From: Buttiauxella brennerae ATCC 51605
Lineage (GTDB): Bacteria > Pseudomonadota > Gammaproteobacteria > Enterobacterales > Enterobacteriaceae
Length of the DNA stretch: 64,000 nucleotides
Assembly (NCBI RefSeq): GCF_001654925.1
Contig: NZ_LXER01000011.1
Span: forward strand, 310,001-374,000
Direction: 5' to 3'
Under the pieces are notes generated by a model. It was not told the origin of the DNA. It searched no databases and was given only the letters and a program-made list of their open reading frames with translations. Positions 11,299 to 20,403 of the stretch are shown one piece after another. Position numbers and translations under genes: made by a program. Numbering within the stretch: position 1 is the first letter of the stretch; the number at the start of each line of letters is the position of its first letter.

Positions 11299-12608
11299 TA
11301 CACACCTCGCTGCCACGGGAAATTAAGGGCGAGGCGAGCCATCGTACAAACGGCAACTTCCATCACCTTCTCATTAAAATCAAACTTTTCGTTATGGTGC
11401 CCGGCGCTTAATTCGGTGCCGAAAACCATGTACGACGCTTTACCGCCTTGCTCCTGAACACGCGCCATCATGAGAGTGGCATCTTCGGAACCAGCAGCGC
11501 CTTTCACAGTATCGACAACTTGCGTTACACCATTCACGTCGAGCGCCTGCTGGTGGATAAATGCCACCCATTCTGGTGACGGCACACTATTGGTTGCCGC
11601 CCCCATCAAACGGACTTCGGCTTCGATGCCGTACATCGTCGCGACACCACGAATGATCTCTTGCGAACGTTCAAACACGTAGTCGTTGATAACGTTACTT
11701 TCACCACGCGTTTCCACTTTCAGCAGCGCGTTCGCGGGCACCACGTTACGGCCACTTCCCGCCTGTAAAACGCCAACGTTAACGCGTGAAGCTCCGGCGC
11801 TATGCGGTGCGATACTGTGCAGAGCCAACGCCGTTTGAGCCGCAGCGAGCAGGGCGTTGCGGCCTTCTTCCGGCTTGCCGCCTGCATGCGCGGCAACGCC
11901 AGTGAATTGCACATCAAACTTAGTGGTCGCCATAAAGTTATCGCTGCCGCAAACCACGGTGCCGCTCGGAATGCCGGTGCCGATATGAATTGCGGTAAAA
12001 TAATCGACTCCGTCGAGTGCGCCCGCAGCAACCATGGCTCGTGCGCCGCGAGTACCTTCTTCCGCGGGCTGGAAAATCAGTTTGATGGTGCCGTTTAACT
12101 GGTCGGAAAACTGTTGCAGCACGGTGGCAAGTCCTAGCCCAATCGCCGTGTGCCCGTCGTGGCCGCAGGCGTGCATCATTCCGGCATTACAGGAGGCAAA
12201 GCCTTCGGCAAATGGGCGATGCGCAGGTTGCAGCATTTCGCCTAAATCCAGCGCGTCCATATCCACACGATAAGCCAGTGTCGGCCCAGGCCGGCCAGTG
12301 TCGAGGGTGGCGACAATCCCGGTAAAACCGCCAGAAAAATGCGCCAGCCATTGTGGTAACGCACCTTGTTCAATCGCACGTTGCTCTTCGCGAGCCAGCA
12401 CTTCCGGGGAAGGCAACCCCATGCGCGCCGCTTCGTCCACCACGTCGCGGCCCAAAGCCAGCTGATAACCTAACTGGTGCAGCGTTTCGGCAACAATTGC
12501 CGCGGTGCGGAATTCCAGCCAGCCGGACTCGGCAAAATGGTGGAAATCACGACGCCAGTGCTGCATACGTGGGGCAAGCTCATGTACTGCTAATTCAATC
12601 TCTGACAT
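11298..12608 (-). CDS. abgA: p-Aminobenzoyl-glutamate hydrolase subunit A
   Basis: The 436 residues match E. coli AbgA. It is an M20-type dinuclear metal aminoacylase with MMHACGHDGHTAIG and IFQPAEEGTRGARAM supplying metal ligands and the general base. It is the first gene of abgABT, divergent from abgR. It acts in the cytoplasm with AbgB as a heterodimer. Confidence 0.97.
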   Translation of the reverse strand: MSEIELAVHELAPRMQHWRRDFHHFAESGWLEFRTAAIVAETLHQLGYQLALGRDVVDEAARMGLPSPEVLAREEQRAIEQGALPQWLAHFSGGFTGIVATLDTGRPGPTLAYRVDMDALDLGEMLQPAHRPFAEGFASCNAGMMHACGHDGHTAIGLGLATVLQQFSDQLNGTIKLIFQPAEEGTRGARAMVAAGALDGVDYFTAIHIGTGIPSGTVVCGSDNFMATTKFDVQFTGVAAHAGGKPEEGRNALLAAAQTALALHSIAPHSAGASRVNVGVLQAGSGRNVVPANALLKVETRGESNVINDYVFERSQEIIRGVATMYGIEAEVRLMGAATNSVPSPEWVAFIHQQALDVNGVTQVVDTVKGAAGSEDATLMMARVQEQGGKASYMVFGTELSAGHHNEKFDFNEKVMEVAVCTMARLALNFPWQRGV

Positions 12609-12744
12609 AACTCATCCTGTTCTGTGATCAACTTCACGCCATGATAGTTTTTACTTATCACCCAGCGCTTTTTGTTAGTTTTCGCCGTAATGGGATTACC
12701 CTGGCACAAGAGATTGAATTACAGTAGATGCCAAAATCTTTCGG

Positions 12745-12765
12745 CTGATAGCTATTGGTTATCAG
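12745..12765. promoter_or_regulatory. LysR-type operator overlapping the abgR ribosome-binding site
   Basis: CTGATA-N9-TATCAG is a perfect 6-nt inverted repeat with the spacing common for LysR-type regulators. Its right arm runs into the abgR Shine-Dalgarno sequence (AGGAGG, 12764-12769). Binding here by AbgR would repress abgR and could influence divergent abgA. Confidence 0.5.
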
Positions 12766-12773
12766 GAGGCAAT

Positions 12774-13670
12774 GTGACCTTCCAGGTTAAGCTTCACCAG
12801 ATTCGAGCTTTCGTCGCTGTGACGCAGAGTGGCAGCATTCGTGGGGCCAGCCGGGCGTTAAATCTTTCTCAGCCCGCGCTCACAAAATCAATCAAAGAAT
12901 TAGAAGAAGGAATGTCGGCACGTTTGTTTATCCGGCGTAGCCAGGGCGTGGCGTTGACCGAATGTGGTGAAAGTTTTTACCAGCATGCCCGTTTGATTCT
13001 CGAAGAGTTGAGAGCCGCTCAGGAAGATATTTTGCAGCGCCAGGGGCAACTGGCCGGGCAAATCAACATTGGCCTGGGCGCCAGCGTTTCGCGCACGCTA
13101 ATGCCGCGGGTTATCACCGCGTTTCACCAGAAACACCCGCAAGTTAAAATGCGCATCATGGAAGGGCAACTGGTGTCGATGATCAACTCATTGCGCCAGG
13201 GCGAGCTGGATTTCACCATCAATACCTATTATCAGGGGCCATACGATCAAGAATTTAGCTTTGAACGGCTGTTCGAAAAACCGTTTGCGGTCTTTGCTCG
13301 TGAGGGTCACCCGGCAATAAATGCCCGCTCGATAACCGAACTGTTGCACTATAACTGGACGCTGCCAACCCCACGCGGCAGCTATTACAAACAGCTGGAA
13401 GAACTCTTTCAAAAACGCTCGCAAATCCCAAACATCAGTGTGTTCTGCGAAACCTTTTCTGCCTGTATAAGCCTGGTCGCACAGAGTGATTTTCTGAGTA
13501 TTTTGCCCGCCGAACTGGGTCAAGACCCCATTTTAGCGCACCGGTTAAAGCAAATTAATATCGTCGAAACGCTGCCCCAGGCCACTTACTATCTGATTCA
13601 ACGGCGAGATGTGACGCAATCACCGCTGACCACGGCGCTAATCAATCAATTTCGGCGTGAATGTCGCTAA
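12774..13670 (+). CDS. abgR: LysR-family regulator of abgABT
   Basis: A 298-residue LTTR. The N-terminal winged helix-turn-helix includes GSIRGASRALNLSQPALTKS; a periplasmic-binding-like effector domain follows. The start is GTG 12774, set by an AGGAGG 4 nt upstream and by alignment with E. coli AbgR (xxFQVK-HQIRAF). A longer in-frame ATG at 12672 lacks support. It is divergent from abgA, as in E. coli, where it regulates use of p-aminobenzoyl-glutamate. Confidence 0.93.
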   Translation: MTFQVKLHQIRAFVAVTQSGSIRGASRALNLSQPALTKSIKELEEGMSARLFIRRSQGVALTECGESFYQHARLILEELRAAQEDILQRQGQLAGQINIGLGASVSRTLMPRVITAFHQKHPQVKMRIMEGQLVSMINSLRQGELDFTINTYYQGPYDQEFSFERLFEKPFAVFAREGHPAINARSITELLHYNWTLPTPRGSYYKQLEELFQKRSQIPNISVFCETFSACISLVAQSDFLSILPAELGQDPILAHRLKQINIVETLPQATYYLIQRRDVTQSPLTTALINQFRRECR

Positions 13671-13736
13671 CCCGGCATTGAGCCATGGCGAATCAGCATT
13701 TATAGTGACTTCAGAATTGAGCCTGGAGGATTGCAC

Positions 13737-14300
13737 ATGAACCTTGACGAAAAATCGCTGTTTCTTGAGGCCATGGAGGATGTGAAACCGCTGAAAGACT
13801 GTAACAGCAGTCAGTGGCTGAAACCGGCGAAAGAAAAGAGGGTGCACAAGCCTGACATTGAACAGCTTGATAACTTCCTGACCACGGACTTTCTGGAAAT
13901 CATTCCGCTTACCACGCTGCTTGAATTTAAACGCGAAGGGCTGCAAACCGGCGTGCTGGATAAATTGCGTCTCGGTAAATACAGCCAGCAGGCGAGCCTA
14001 AACCTGATTCGCCAGCCCGTCGAACAATGCCGCCAGATGCTTTTTTCGACTATCCAGCAAGCTAAGAAAGAGGGTCTGCGCAATTTGCTGATCGTTCACG
14101 GTAAAGGGCGGGAAGATAAATCCCACGCCAATATCGTGCGCAGTTACCTTGCCCGTTGGCTGGCAGAATTTGATGAAGTGCAGGCATTTTGCAGCGCGAT
14201 GCCGCACCACGGCGGCAGTGGGGCCTGTTATGTGGCGCTCAAAAAATCCGACCAGGCAAAAGTCGAAAACTGGGAACGCCACGCCAAACGCAGCCGCTAA
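13737..14300 (+). CDS. smrA: SmrA, Smr-domain DNA-binding/endonuclease protein
   Basis: The 187 residues are the length of E. coli SmrA (YdaL). The C-terminal Smr domain has LLIVHGKGREDKSHA and the MPHHGGSGACYV loop, a MutS2-like fold reported to bind and nick DNA. The start is ATG 13737 with GGAGGA 6 nt upstream; a TTG at 13731 touches that site and is too close. It is next to abgR, as in E. coli; beyond it the E. coli order is broken by the pca genes. Confidence 0.94.
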   Translation: MNLDEKSLFLEAMEDVKPLKDCNSSQWLKPAKEKRVHKPDIEQLDNFLTTDFLEIIPLTTLLEFKREGLQTGVLDKLRLGKYSQQASLNLIRQPVEQCRQMLFSTIQQAKKEGLRNLLIVHGKGREDKSHANIVRSYLARWLAEFDEVQAFCSAMPHHGGSGACYVALKKSDQAKVENWERHAKRSR

Positions 14301-14306
14301 GCATTC

Positions 14307-15113
14307 TTATTTCAATAGCAACGACAACTCTTGCGCCGCTTCCTGCAATTTTGGCAGCACGCGGCTGCGCAACTCTTGTGCAGAAACTTGCCCGGCGTGA
14401 ACACCCACGTTAAGTGCTGCCACCACCGCGCCATCCGGGTTTACCAACGGAACGGCAATCGAACGCAACCCCATCTCCAGCTCCTGATCGTTAAGCGCGT
14501 AACCTTGCTGGCGCACACGTTTTAACTCCTCGCGCAGTTTGCTCACCGAATCCACTGTTTGCGGGGTATAGCGAATCATGGTGATACGCCCGAGAAAATC
14601 GTTAAGTTGCTCATCCGGCAAATAACTCAGCAACACACGCCCCATTGACGTCGACCACGCGGGCAGGCGGCTGCCGATATCCAAATCAATCGTCATAATG
14701 CGTGAGCTGGAAGCACGGGCGATATACAGAATATCGTCGCCATCAAGTGTCGCAATCGAGCAGGATTCATTCAGCATTTCGCTTAAATGTTTGAGCACCG
14801 GTTGTGTGGATTTTGCCAGCGGCGTTGAGGCCAGATAAGCATGCCCAAGCGACAAAATACGCGGGCGCAGCTGGTAGTTTTTGCCGTCATCCGCATACAC
14901 AAACCCGAGTTTGCCCAACGTGTACAAACAACGGCGAACCGCCGCGCGGGGGATACCCGTTTTCTGGCTAATTTGCGAAATAGACAACTGCCGCCGTTGA
15001 GGGGTGAACGCCTGAATAACCTCAAGTCCACGAGCCAGTGAAGCCATAAAATTCGGATCGCCTTTGAACGGATCACCTTCTCCTGCCGCCAGCTCATCAC
15101 GTTGAATTTCCAT
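14307..15113 (-). CDS. pcaR: IclR-family activator of the protocatechuate genes
   Basis: A 268-residue PcaR/PcaU/PobR-type IclR protein. The N-terminal helix-turn-helix (LSISQISQKTGIPRAAVRRC) is followed by the IclR effector-binding domain. In relatives it binds beta-ketoadipate or protocatechuate and activates pca genes. The start at 15113 (MEIQRDEL) has GGAGA 7 nt upstream; the earlier ATG at 15134 has no ribosome-binding site. It is divergent from pcaI with three PcaR-like boxes between. Confidence 0.88.
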   Translation of the reverse strand: MEIQRDELAAGEGDPFKGDPNFMASLARGLEVIQAFTPQRRQLSISQISQKTGIPRAAVRRCLYTLGKLGFVYADDGKNYQLRPRILSLGHAYLASTPLAKSTQPVLKHLSEMLNESCSIATLDGDDILYIARASSSRIMTIDLDIGSRLPAWSTSMGRVLLSYLPDEQLNDFLGRITMIRYTPQTVDSVSKLREELKRVRQQGYALNDQELEMGLRSIAVPLVNPDGAVVAALNVGVHAGQVSAQELRSRVLPKLQEAAQELSLLLK

Positions 15114-15180
15114 TCTGTTCTCCTGATTGTTCATCGTCGATCACGCCGCCGATCACACTATGAAAACAAAGATACATGAT

Positions 15181-15259
15181 GTTCGATAATCGCACCATAT
15201 TTCGATTATCGCCCTTGACCAGCTTCGTTAACCGGGTCACATTTTGTTCGAACAACGCA
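15181..15259. promoter_or_regulatory. PcaR operator region of the pcaIJFBDC promoter
   Basis: GTTCGATAATCGCAC (15181-15195) is identical to the 15-nt PcaR box that I recall for Pseudomonas putida pca promoters. CGATTATCG (15203-15211) is the reverse complement of its CGATAATCG core, at 10 nt distance. A third, weaker copy (11 of 15) starts at 15246. These lie between divergent pcaR and pcaI. A candidate -35 TTGACC is at 15215. Confidence 0.72.
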
Positions 15260-15295
15260 AACTTGTGCGAATTACGCACCCCAAGGAGCAGAGTG

Positions 15296-15979
15296 ATGAT
15301 CAACAAAAGTGTGGCCACGCTTGATGAAGCCGTCGCCGGAATTTTTGACGGTGCCACCATCATGATTGGCGGCTTCGGAACCGCAGGGCAGCCCACCCAT
15401 CTTATTGATGCCCTGATAGCGCAGGGCGCCACCGGCCTGACCATTATCAACAACAACGCAGGTAACGGCGAAGTTGGGCTGGCGGCACTTTTGAAAGCCG
15501 GGCGGGTGCGCAAAATGGTCTGCTCGTTCCCACGCCAGGTGGACTCACAAATTTTTGACGACCTGTATCGCCGCGGAAAAGTCGAGCTGGAACTGGTGCC
15601 ACAGGGCAACCTCGCGGCACGCATTCAGGCAGCTGGTTCCGGTTTAGGGGCGGTCTTTACGCCAACCGGCTATGGCACACCGCTCGCTGAAGGCAAAGAA
15701 ACGCGTGAAATTGACGGCCGTCATTACGTACTCGAATATCCACTGAAAGCCGATTTTGCGTTGATTAAAGCGTATGAAGGGGATCGCTGGGGCAACCTGG
15801 TGTATCGCAAAGCGGCACGTAACTTTGGGCCCATTATGGCAACCGCCGCTAATGTCACCATTGCTGAAGTCAGTCGTATCGTGCAATTGGGCGAACTCGA
15901 CCCGGAACATATCGTCACGCCAGGCATTTTTGTGCAGCGCCTGGTCGCCGTCGAAAACTCACTGGCACAAAGCGCATAA
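15296..15979 (+). CDS. pcaI: 3-Oxoadipate CoA-transferase subunit A
   Basis: The 227 residues form a class I CoA-transferase alpha subunit. The glycine-rich loop MIGGFGTAGQP (about 23-33) is typical. With PcaJ it transfers CoA from succinyl-CoA to beta-ketoadipate. The start ATG 15296 follows AAGGAG; an upstream in-frame extension from 15176 runs through the operator region and is rejected. It is the first gene of pcaIJFBDC, with pcaJ 12 nt downstream. Confidence 0.95.
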   Translation: MINKSVATLDEAVAGIFDGATIMIGGFGTAGQPTHLIDALIAQGATGLTIINNNAGNGEVGLAALLKAGRVRKMVCSFPRQVDSQIFDDLYRRGKVELELVPQGNLAARIQAAGSGLGAVFTPTGYGTPLAEGKETREIDGRHYVLEYPLKADFALIKAYEGDRWGNLVYRKAARNFGPIMATAANVTIAEVSRIVQLGELDPEHIVTPGIFVQRLVAVENSLAQSA

Positions 15980-15991
15980 AGGAGCCGCGAG

Positions 15992-16648
15992 ATGAAAAAA
16001 TTAACCCGTGATGAAATGGCGCAGCGTGTCGCCCGCGATATTCCCGAAGGAGCTTACGTCAACCTCGGTATCGGTTTGCCGACGCGTATCGCCAACTACC
16101 TTCCGGCGGATAAAGAGATCTTCCTGCACAGTGAAAACGGCTTGCTGGGCATGGGGCCAGAACCGGCAGCAGGGGAAGAAGACCCGGAACTCATCAACGC
16201 AGGCAAAGAACATGTCACGCTGCTGACTGGCGGCTGTTTTTTCCACCATGGCGACTCCTTTGCCATGATGCGCGGCGGCCATCTCGATATTTGCGTATTG
16301 GGTGCATACCAGGTTTCAGCCCGCGGTGATTTAGCCAACTGGAGCACTGGCGCTGCGGATTCCATTCCTGCTGTCGGTGGGGCGATGGACCTGGCCATTG
16401 GCGCACGCCAGGTGTTTGTCATGATGGATCATTTAACCCGCGATGGTGAGTGCAAACTGGTGGAAAGCTGTTCCTATCCGCTCACCGGAATTGGCTGTGT
16501 TAGCCGCATTTATACTGACCTGGCGGTGATTGATATCACCGAAAAAGGCCCCGTGGTGCGCGAGATCTTCAACGGCCTCTCATTTGAGGAGTTGCAACGT
16601 ATTACTCCGGTCACACTTGGCTACGAACAACTGGCAGAAAGCGCGTAA
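15992..16648 (+). CDS. pcaJ: 3-Oxoadipate CoA-transferase subunit B
   Basis: The 218 residues form a class I CoA-transferase beta subunit. The SENGLLGMGP motif contains the catalytic glutamate (E48). It forms a heteromer with PcaI. pcaF follows after 6 nt. Confidence 0.96.
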   Translation: MKKLTRDEMAQRVARDIPEGAYVNLGIGLPTRIANYLPADKEIFLHSENGLLGMGPEPAAGEEDPELINAGKEHVTLLTGGCFFHHGDSFAMMRGGHLDICVLGAYQVSARGDLANWSTGAADSIPAVGGAMDLAIGARQVFVMMDHLTRDGECKLVESCSYPLTGIGCVSRIYTDLAVIDITEKGPVVREIFNGLSFEELQRITPVTLGYEQLAESA

Positions 16649-16654
16649 GGAACT

Positions 16655-17860
16655 ATGATGAATCAAGCATTTATCTGTGATGGAGTGCGTACTCCGTTCG
16701 GCCGTTTTGGTGGCACACTGTCGACAATGCGCAGTGACGATTTAGCCGCGCTGCCGTTAAAAGCCTTAATGGATCGCCACCCGAATGTGGACTGGTCGGC
16801 GGTTGACGATGTGATTTATGGCTGTGCAAACCAGGCCGGGGAAGATAACCGTAACGTGGCACGCATGGCGCTGTTGCTGGCAGGAATGCCGGAAACCGTG
16901 CCCGGCACCACCATCAACCGTTTATGCGGCTCAAGCCTTGATGCATTAGGCGTTGCTGCACGAGCAATCAAAAGTGGTGAAACGCAGTTGATGATTGCGG
17001 GCGGTGTGGAAAGTATGTCGCGCGCCCCGTTTGTGATGGGCAAAGCGGAAAGCGCGTTTAGTCGCAGCATGAAAATGGAAGATACCACCATCGGCTGGCG
17101 CTTTATCAACCCGCTGATGAAGGCGCAATACGGCGTGGATGCGATGCCTGAAACGGCAGAAAACGTGGCAACTGACTTCAATATCAACCGTGAAGATCAG
17201 GACGCTTTTGCGCTGCGCAGCCAGTTACGCACCGCTCGCGCTCAGGAGATGGGTATTTTTGATGATGAACTCATTCCCGTTTCCATCGCGCAGCGAAAAG
17301 GTGCAGCGCTGTTGTTTAACCGCGATGAACATCCGCGTTCTACCTCCATCGAATCGCTGGCAAAACTCAAAGGCGTGGTGCGTGCTGACGGCACCGTTAC
17401 CGCAGGCAATGCGTCAGGCGTGAATGACGGCGCGTGTGCTTTATTAGTGGCCAGCGAACAGGCGCTAAACACCCACTGTTTACAACCATTGGCGCGCGTA
17501 GTGGGTGTTGCTACAGCAGGTGTTGCACCGCGAATTATGGGTTTTGGCCCGGCTCCGGCAGTGCGTAAAGTGCTGGCGCAAACCGGCCTAACGCTCGCGC
17601 AAATGGATGTGATTGAATTAAACGAGGCCTTTGCCGCACAGGCGCTGGCGGTTATGCGCGATTTGGGTCTGCCGGATGATGCCGAACACGTTAACCCGAA
17701 CGGTGGCGCAATCGCGCTGGGGCATCCGCTTGGGGCATCGGGCGGGCGCCTGGCGATGACCGCCGCATATCAGCTTCAGCGCAGCGGCGGGCGTTACGCA
17801 CTGTGTACCATGTGCATTGGCGTCGGCCAGGGGATTGCACTGATTATCGAACGCGTTTAA
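16655..17860 (+). CDS. pcaF: 3-Oxoadipyl-CoA thiolase
   Basis: A 401-residue thiolase that splits beta-ketoadipyl-CoA with CoA into succinyl-CoA and acetyl-CoA. The nucleophile C91 lies in RLCGSSLDALG; H357 (GHPLGASGG) and C387 (CIGVGQG) complete the active site. The start is MM at 16655/16658; either ATG is possible. It is the last enzyme of the pathway and third gene of the operon. Confidence 0.95.
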   Translation: MMNQAFICDGVRTPFGRFGGTLSTMRSDDLAALPLKALMDRHPNVDWSAVDDVIYGCANQAGEDNRNVARMALLLAGMPETVPGTTINRLCGSSLDALGVAARAIKSGETQLMIAGGVESMSRAPFVMGKAESAFSRSMKMEDTTIGWRFINPLMKAQYGVDAMPETAENVATDFNINREDQDAFALRSQLRTARAQEMGIFDDELIPVSIAQRKGAALLFNRDEHPRSTSIESLAKLKGVVRADGTVTAGNASGVNDGACALLVASEQALNTHCLQPLARVVGVATAGVAPRIMGFGPAPAVRKVLAQTGLTLAQMDVIELNEAFAAQALAVMRDLGLPDDAEHVNPNGGAIALGHPLGASGGRLAMTAAYQLQRSGGRYALCTMCIGVGQGIALIIERV

Positions 17861-17869
17861 GGAGCAGGC

Positions 17870-19225
17870 ATGACACTGTTTACCCCAATGTTACGTCACT
17901 CACCGTTGACAGAAATATTCAGCGATGAGCGCACGCTACAAGGGATGCTGGATTTTGAAGCGGCGCTGGCGGTGGCCTGCGCTCAGTGTGGCGTGATCCC
18001 GGAATCGGCGGTGAACGCTATTTCCGGGCAGTGTCAGGCCACAAAACTGGATGCCGAAGCGTTAGCGAGGGCTGCGGCCAACGCCGGAAACCTGGCGATT
18101 CCGCTGGTGAAACAACTCACCGCTAACGTAAAACAACAAGATGAACAGGCGGCGCGTTACGTCCACTGGGGCGCAACCAGCCAGGATGTGATTGATACCG
18201 GCCTGATACTGCAACTGCGTGAAGCATTCACGGCCAGTGAAGCATTGCTTGAGCAGCTAATATCCGCACTCACCGTGCAAATTCAGCAACACCAACACAG
18301 CGTGATGCCGGGGCGAACCTGGATGCAACACGCTTTGCCGATAACTTTTGGCTTGAAACTCGCCGGCACGCTCGATGCACTTTTGCGCTGGCAGCAACGT
18401 GTACATGAAATCAAACCGCGCGTTCTGGTGCTGCAATTTGGTGGGGCGGCAGGCACGCTGGCGTCGCTTAAAGAGCAGGGTATTCCCGTTACTCGGGCAC
18501 TGGCAGACACGCTAAAGCTGAGCCAGGCCGACACGCCGTGGCATAGCCAGCGTGACAGATTGCTCGAAGCGGGTGGATGGTTCGCCGGAGTCAGCGGTAC
18601 ATTGGGGAAATTTGCCAGTGACTTTGCATTGCTGATGCAAACCGAAGTCGCCGAAGTGGGCGAGCCGGTTGCCGAAGGGCGCGGTGGTTCCTCCACCATG
18701 CCGCATAAACGTAACCCCGTCAGCTGCGCCGCGATTTTAACCTCCACCATGCGTATCCCTGGATTGATGGCGACGTTGTACGCCAGCCAGAATCAGCAGC
18801 ATGAAAGGGCGCTCGGCGGCTGGCAGGCCGAATGGGAAACGCTCCCACAGCTAATAACTCTTACCGGTGGTGTGATGCAGACAACGCTTGAACTGATTAG
18901 CGGAATGCAGGTTAACAGCGCAAAAATGCGCGCTAATCTGGATATCACTCACGGCCTGATTATGGCGGAATCCGTGACGCTTGCCCTTGCCGAACATCTC
19001 GGCAAAGCGGCGGCTCATCATCTGGTGGAACAGCTTTGCCACCGTGCGCTGGATGAAAACCAGCCGCTGGCAGCGTTGCTCGCCCAACACACGGACGTCA
19101 CGCCGCATCTGTCCGCCACACAAATTGAATATCTGCTCGACCCGCAACACGCCACTGGCAGTAACCACCATTTCATCGGCCAGGTTCTGGCGCGGGCGGC
19201 ACAACAAACCAGGGAGTCAATATGA
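17870..19225 (+). CDS. pcaB: 3-Carboxy-cis,cis-muconate cycloisomerase
   Basis: The 451 residues belong to the fumarase/aspartase superfamily. The signature GGSSTMPHKRNP is at about residues 271-282, and an HWGATSQDVIDT segment lies near residue 104. It converts the ring-cleavage product beta-carboxymuconate to gamma-carboxymuconolactone. pcaB lies 9 nt after pcaF and its stop overlaps the pcaD start (ATGA). Confidence 0.95.
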   Translation: MTLFTPMLRHSPLTEIFSDERTLQGMLDFEAALAVACAQCGVIPESAVNAISGQCQATKLDAEALARAAANAGNLAIPLVKQLTANVKQQDEQAARYVHWGATSQDVIDTGLILQLREAFTASEALLEQLISALTVQIQQHQHSVMPGRTWMQHALPITFGLKLAGTLDALLRWQQRVHEIKPRVLVLQFGGAAGTLASLKEQGIPVTRALADTLKLSQADTPWHSQRDRLLEAGGWFAGVSGTLGKFASDFALLMQTEVAEVGEPVAEGRGGSSTMPHKRNPVSCAAILTSTMRIPGLMATLYASQNQQHERALGGWQAEWETLPQLITLTGGVMQTTLELISGMQVNSAKMRANLDITHGLIMAESVTLALAEHLGKAAAHHLVEQLCHRALDENQPLAALLAQHTDVTPHLSATQIEYLLDPQHATGSNHHFIGQVLARAAQQTRESI

Positions 19226-19980
19226 ACCTTTATTACCAACTGGAAGGGCCTGCGGGCGCACCCGTCGTGGTGCTATCCAATTCACTGGGCACCACATTTG
19301 AGATGTGGCAGCCACAAATGGCGGCCTTGCTTGAGAATTTTCGCGTGCTGCGTTACGACACTCATGGACACGGGCGCACCACCAAACACGATAAAACCAC
19401 GCTGCCACAGCTGGCGGAAGACGTTATCAGCGTGATGGATGACGCGGGTGTGAAGCAGGCGCATTTCTGCGGGATCTCAATGGGCGGTTTGACTGGCCTG
19501 TGGCTGGCGTGTTTTGCGCCGGAGCGTTTTCTATCGGTAACCGTCGCTAACAGTGCTGCGAAAATCGGCGAACAAAGTGGCTGGCTGGAACGTGCGCGGA
19601 CTGTGCGCAGTGAAGGGATGTCGGCGATTGCCAAAAGTGCGCCGTCACGCTGGTTTACTGATGATTTCGTTAAACACCACCCTGCGCAAGTCGATGCGCG
19701 GTGCGAAACCCTGGCGCAAACGAATGGCGAGGGTTACGCGTCATGTTGCGAAGCACTGGCGGCGGCTGATTTGCGTGGTGAAATGGGCAATATCACCTTA
19801 CCAATGCAGTTTATCGCTGGAGCCCAGGATCCGGTTTGTAGCGTGGCAGACAGTGAATTTATGCACCAACAGGTGAAGGGTTCGCACCTCGTCACACTCG
19901 AGGCCTCACACCTTTCCAGCATTGAAGACGCTCACGGTTTTAATGTGGCGTTGCTTAACTTTATTCAACAGGGCGACTGA
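19222..19980 (+). CDS. pcaD: 3-Oxoadipate enol-lactonase
   Basis: A 252-residue alpha/beta hydrolase that opens beta-ketoadipate enol-lactone. The nucleophile S86 is in GISMGG; acid and histidine residues of the triad are expected near VCSVADSE and LEASHLSSIE. It overlaps pcaB by 4 nt and precedes pcaC by 1 nt, so translation is coupled. Confidence 0.94.
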   Translation: MNLYYQLEGPAGAPVVVLSNSLGTTFEMWQPQMAALLENFRVLRYDTHGHGRTTKHDKTTLPQLAEDVISVMDDAGVKQAHFCGISMGGLTGLWLACFAPERFLSVTVANSAAKIGEQSGWLERARTVRSEGMSAIAKSAPSRWFTDDFVKHHPAQVDARCETLAQTNGEGYASCCEALAAADLRGEMGNITLPMQFIAGAQDPVCSVADSEFMHQQVKGSHLVTLEASHLSSIEDAHGFNVALLNFIQQGD

Positions 19981-19981
19981 G

Positions 19982-20362
19982 ATGAAGGACGAAGAACATT
20001 ATCAACAAGGGATGGACGTGCGCCGTGCGGTGCTGGGCGACAGTCACGTTGACCGCACACTTTCGCAGCTCACGCCGCTCAATGAAGAATTCCAGAACTT
20101 CATTACCCGTTACGCCTGGGGTGATATCTGGACGCGGCCTGGCCTTGAGCGCCACACGCGCAGCATGATTACCATCGCGATGTTGATTGCGTTAAACCGT
20201 GAAGCCGAGCTGAAAATGCACCTGCGCGCGGCTTTTAACAACGGCGTGACGCGTGATGAGCTAAAAGAGTTGATCATGCATTCGGCGCTGTACTGCGGTT
20301 TACCCGCCGCCAACGCCACCATGCATCTTGCCCAACAGGTATTTGATGAGATGGACGCTTAA
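19982..20362 (+). CDS. pcaC: 4-Carboxymuconolactone decarboxylase
   Basis: A 126-residue carboxymuconolactone decarboxylase-family protein. The family core RHTRSMITIAMLIALNR and HLRAAFNNGVTRDEL is present. It decarboxylates gamma-carboxymuconolactone to the enol-lactone used by PcaD. The start ATG 19982 is 1 nt after the pcaD stop. It is a stand-alone PcaC, not the PcaDC fusion seen in some bacteria. Confidence 0.94.
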   Translation: MKDEEHYQQGMDVRRAVLGDSHVDRTLSQLTPLNEEFQNFITRYAWGDIWTRPGLERHTRSMITIAMLIALNREAELKMHLRAAFNNGVTRDELKELIMHSALYCGLPAANATMHLAQQVFDEMDA

Positions 20363-20367
20363 CGGGC

Positions 20368-20400
20368 ATGGGTGGATTAGCCGCAGGCGACATCCACCAT
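20368..20400. repeat. REP-like palindrome between pcaC and pcaQ
   Basis: GGTGGAT (20371-20377) and ATCCACC (20392-20398) flank a GC-rich loop. It lies between convergent genes and may terminate both. Similar elements occur near 29640 and 61064. Confidence 0.55.
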
Positions 20401-20403
20401 TAA

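Noticed and set aside
13731-13736. TTG start for smrA
   Set aside because: It directly touches GGAGGA; ATG 13737 has proper spacing and gives the E. coli length.
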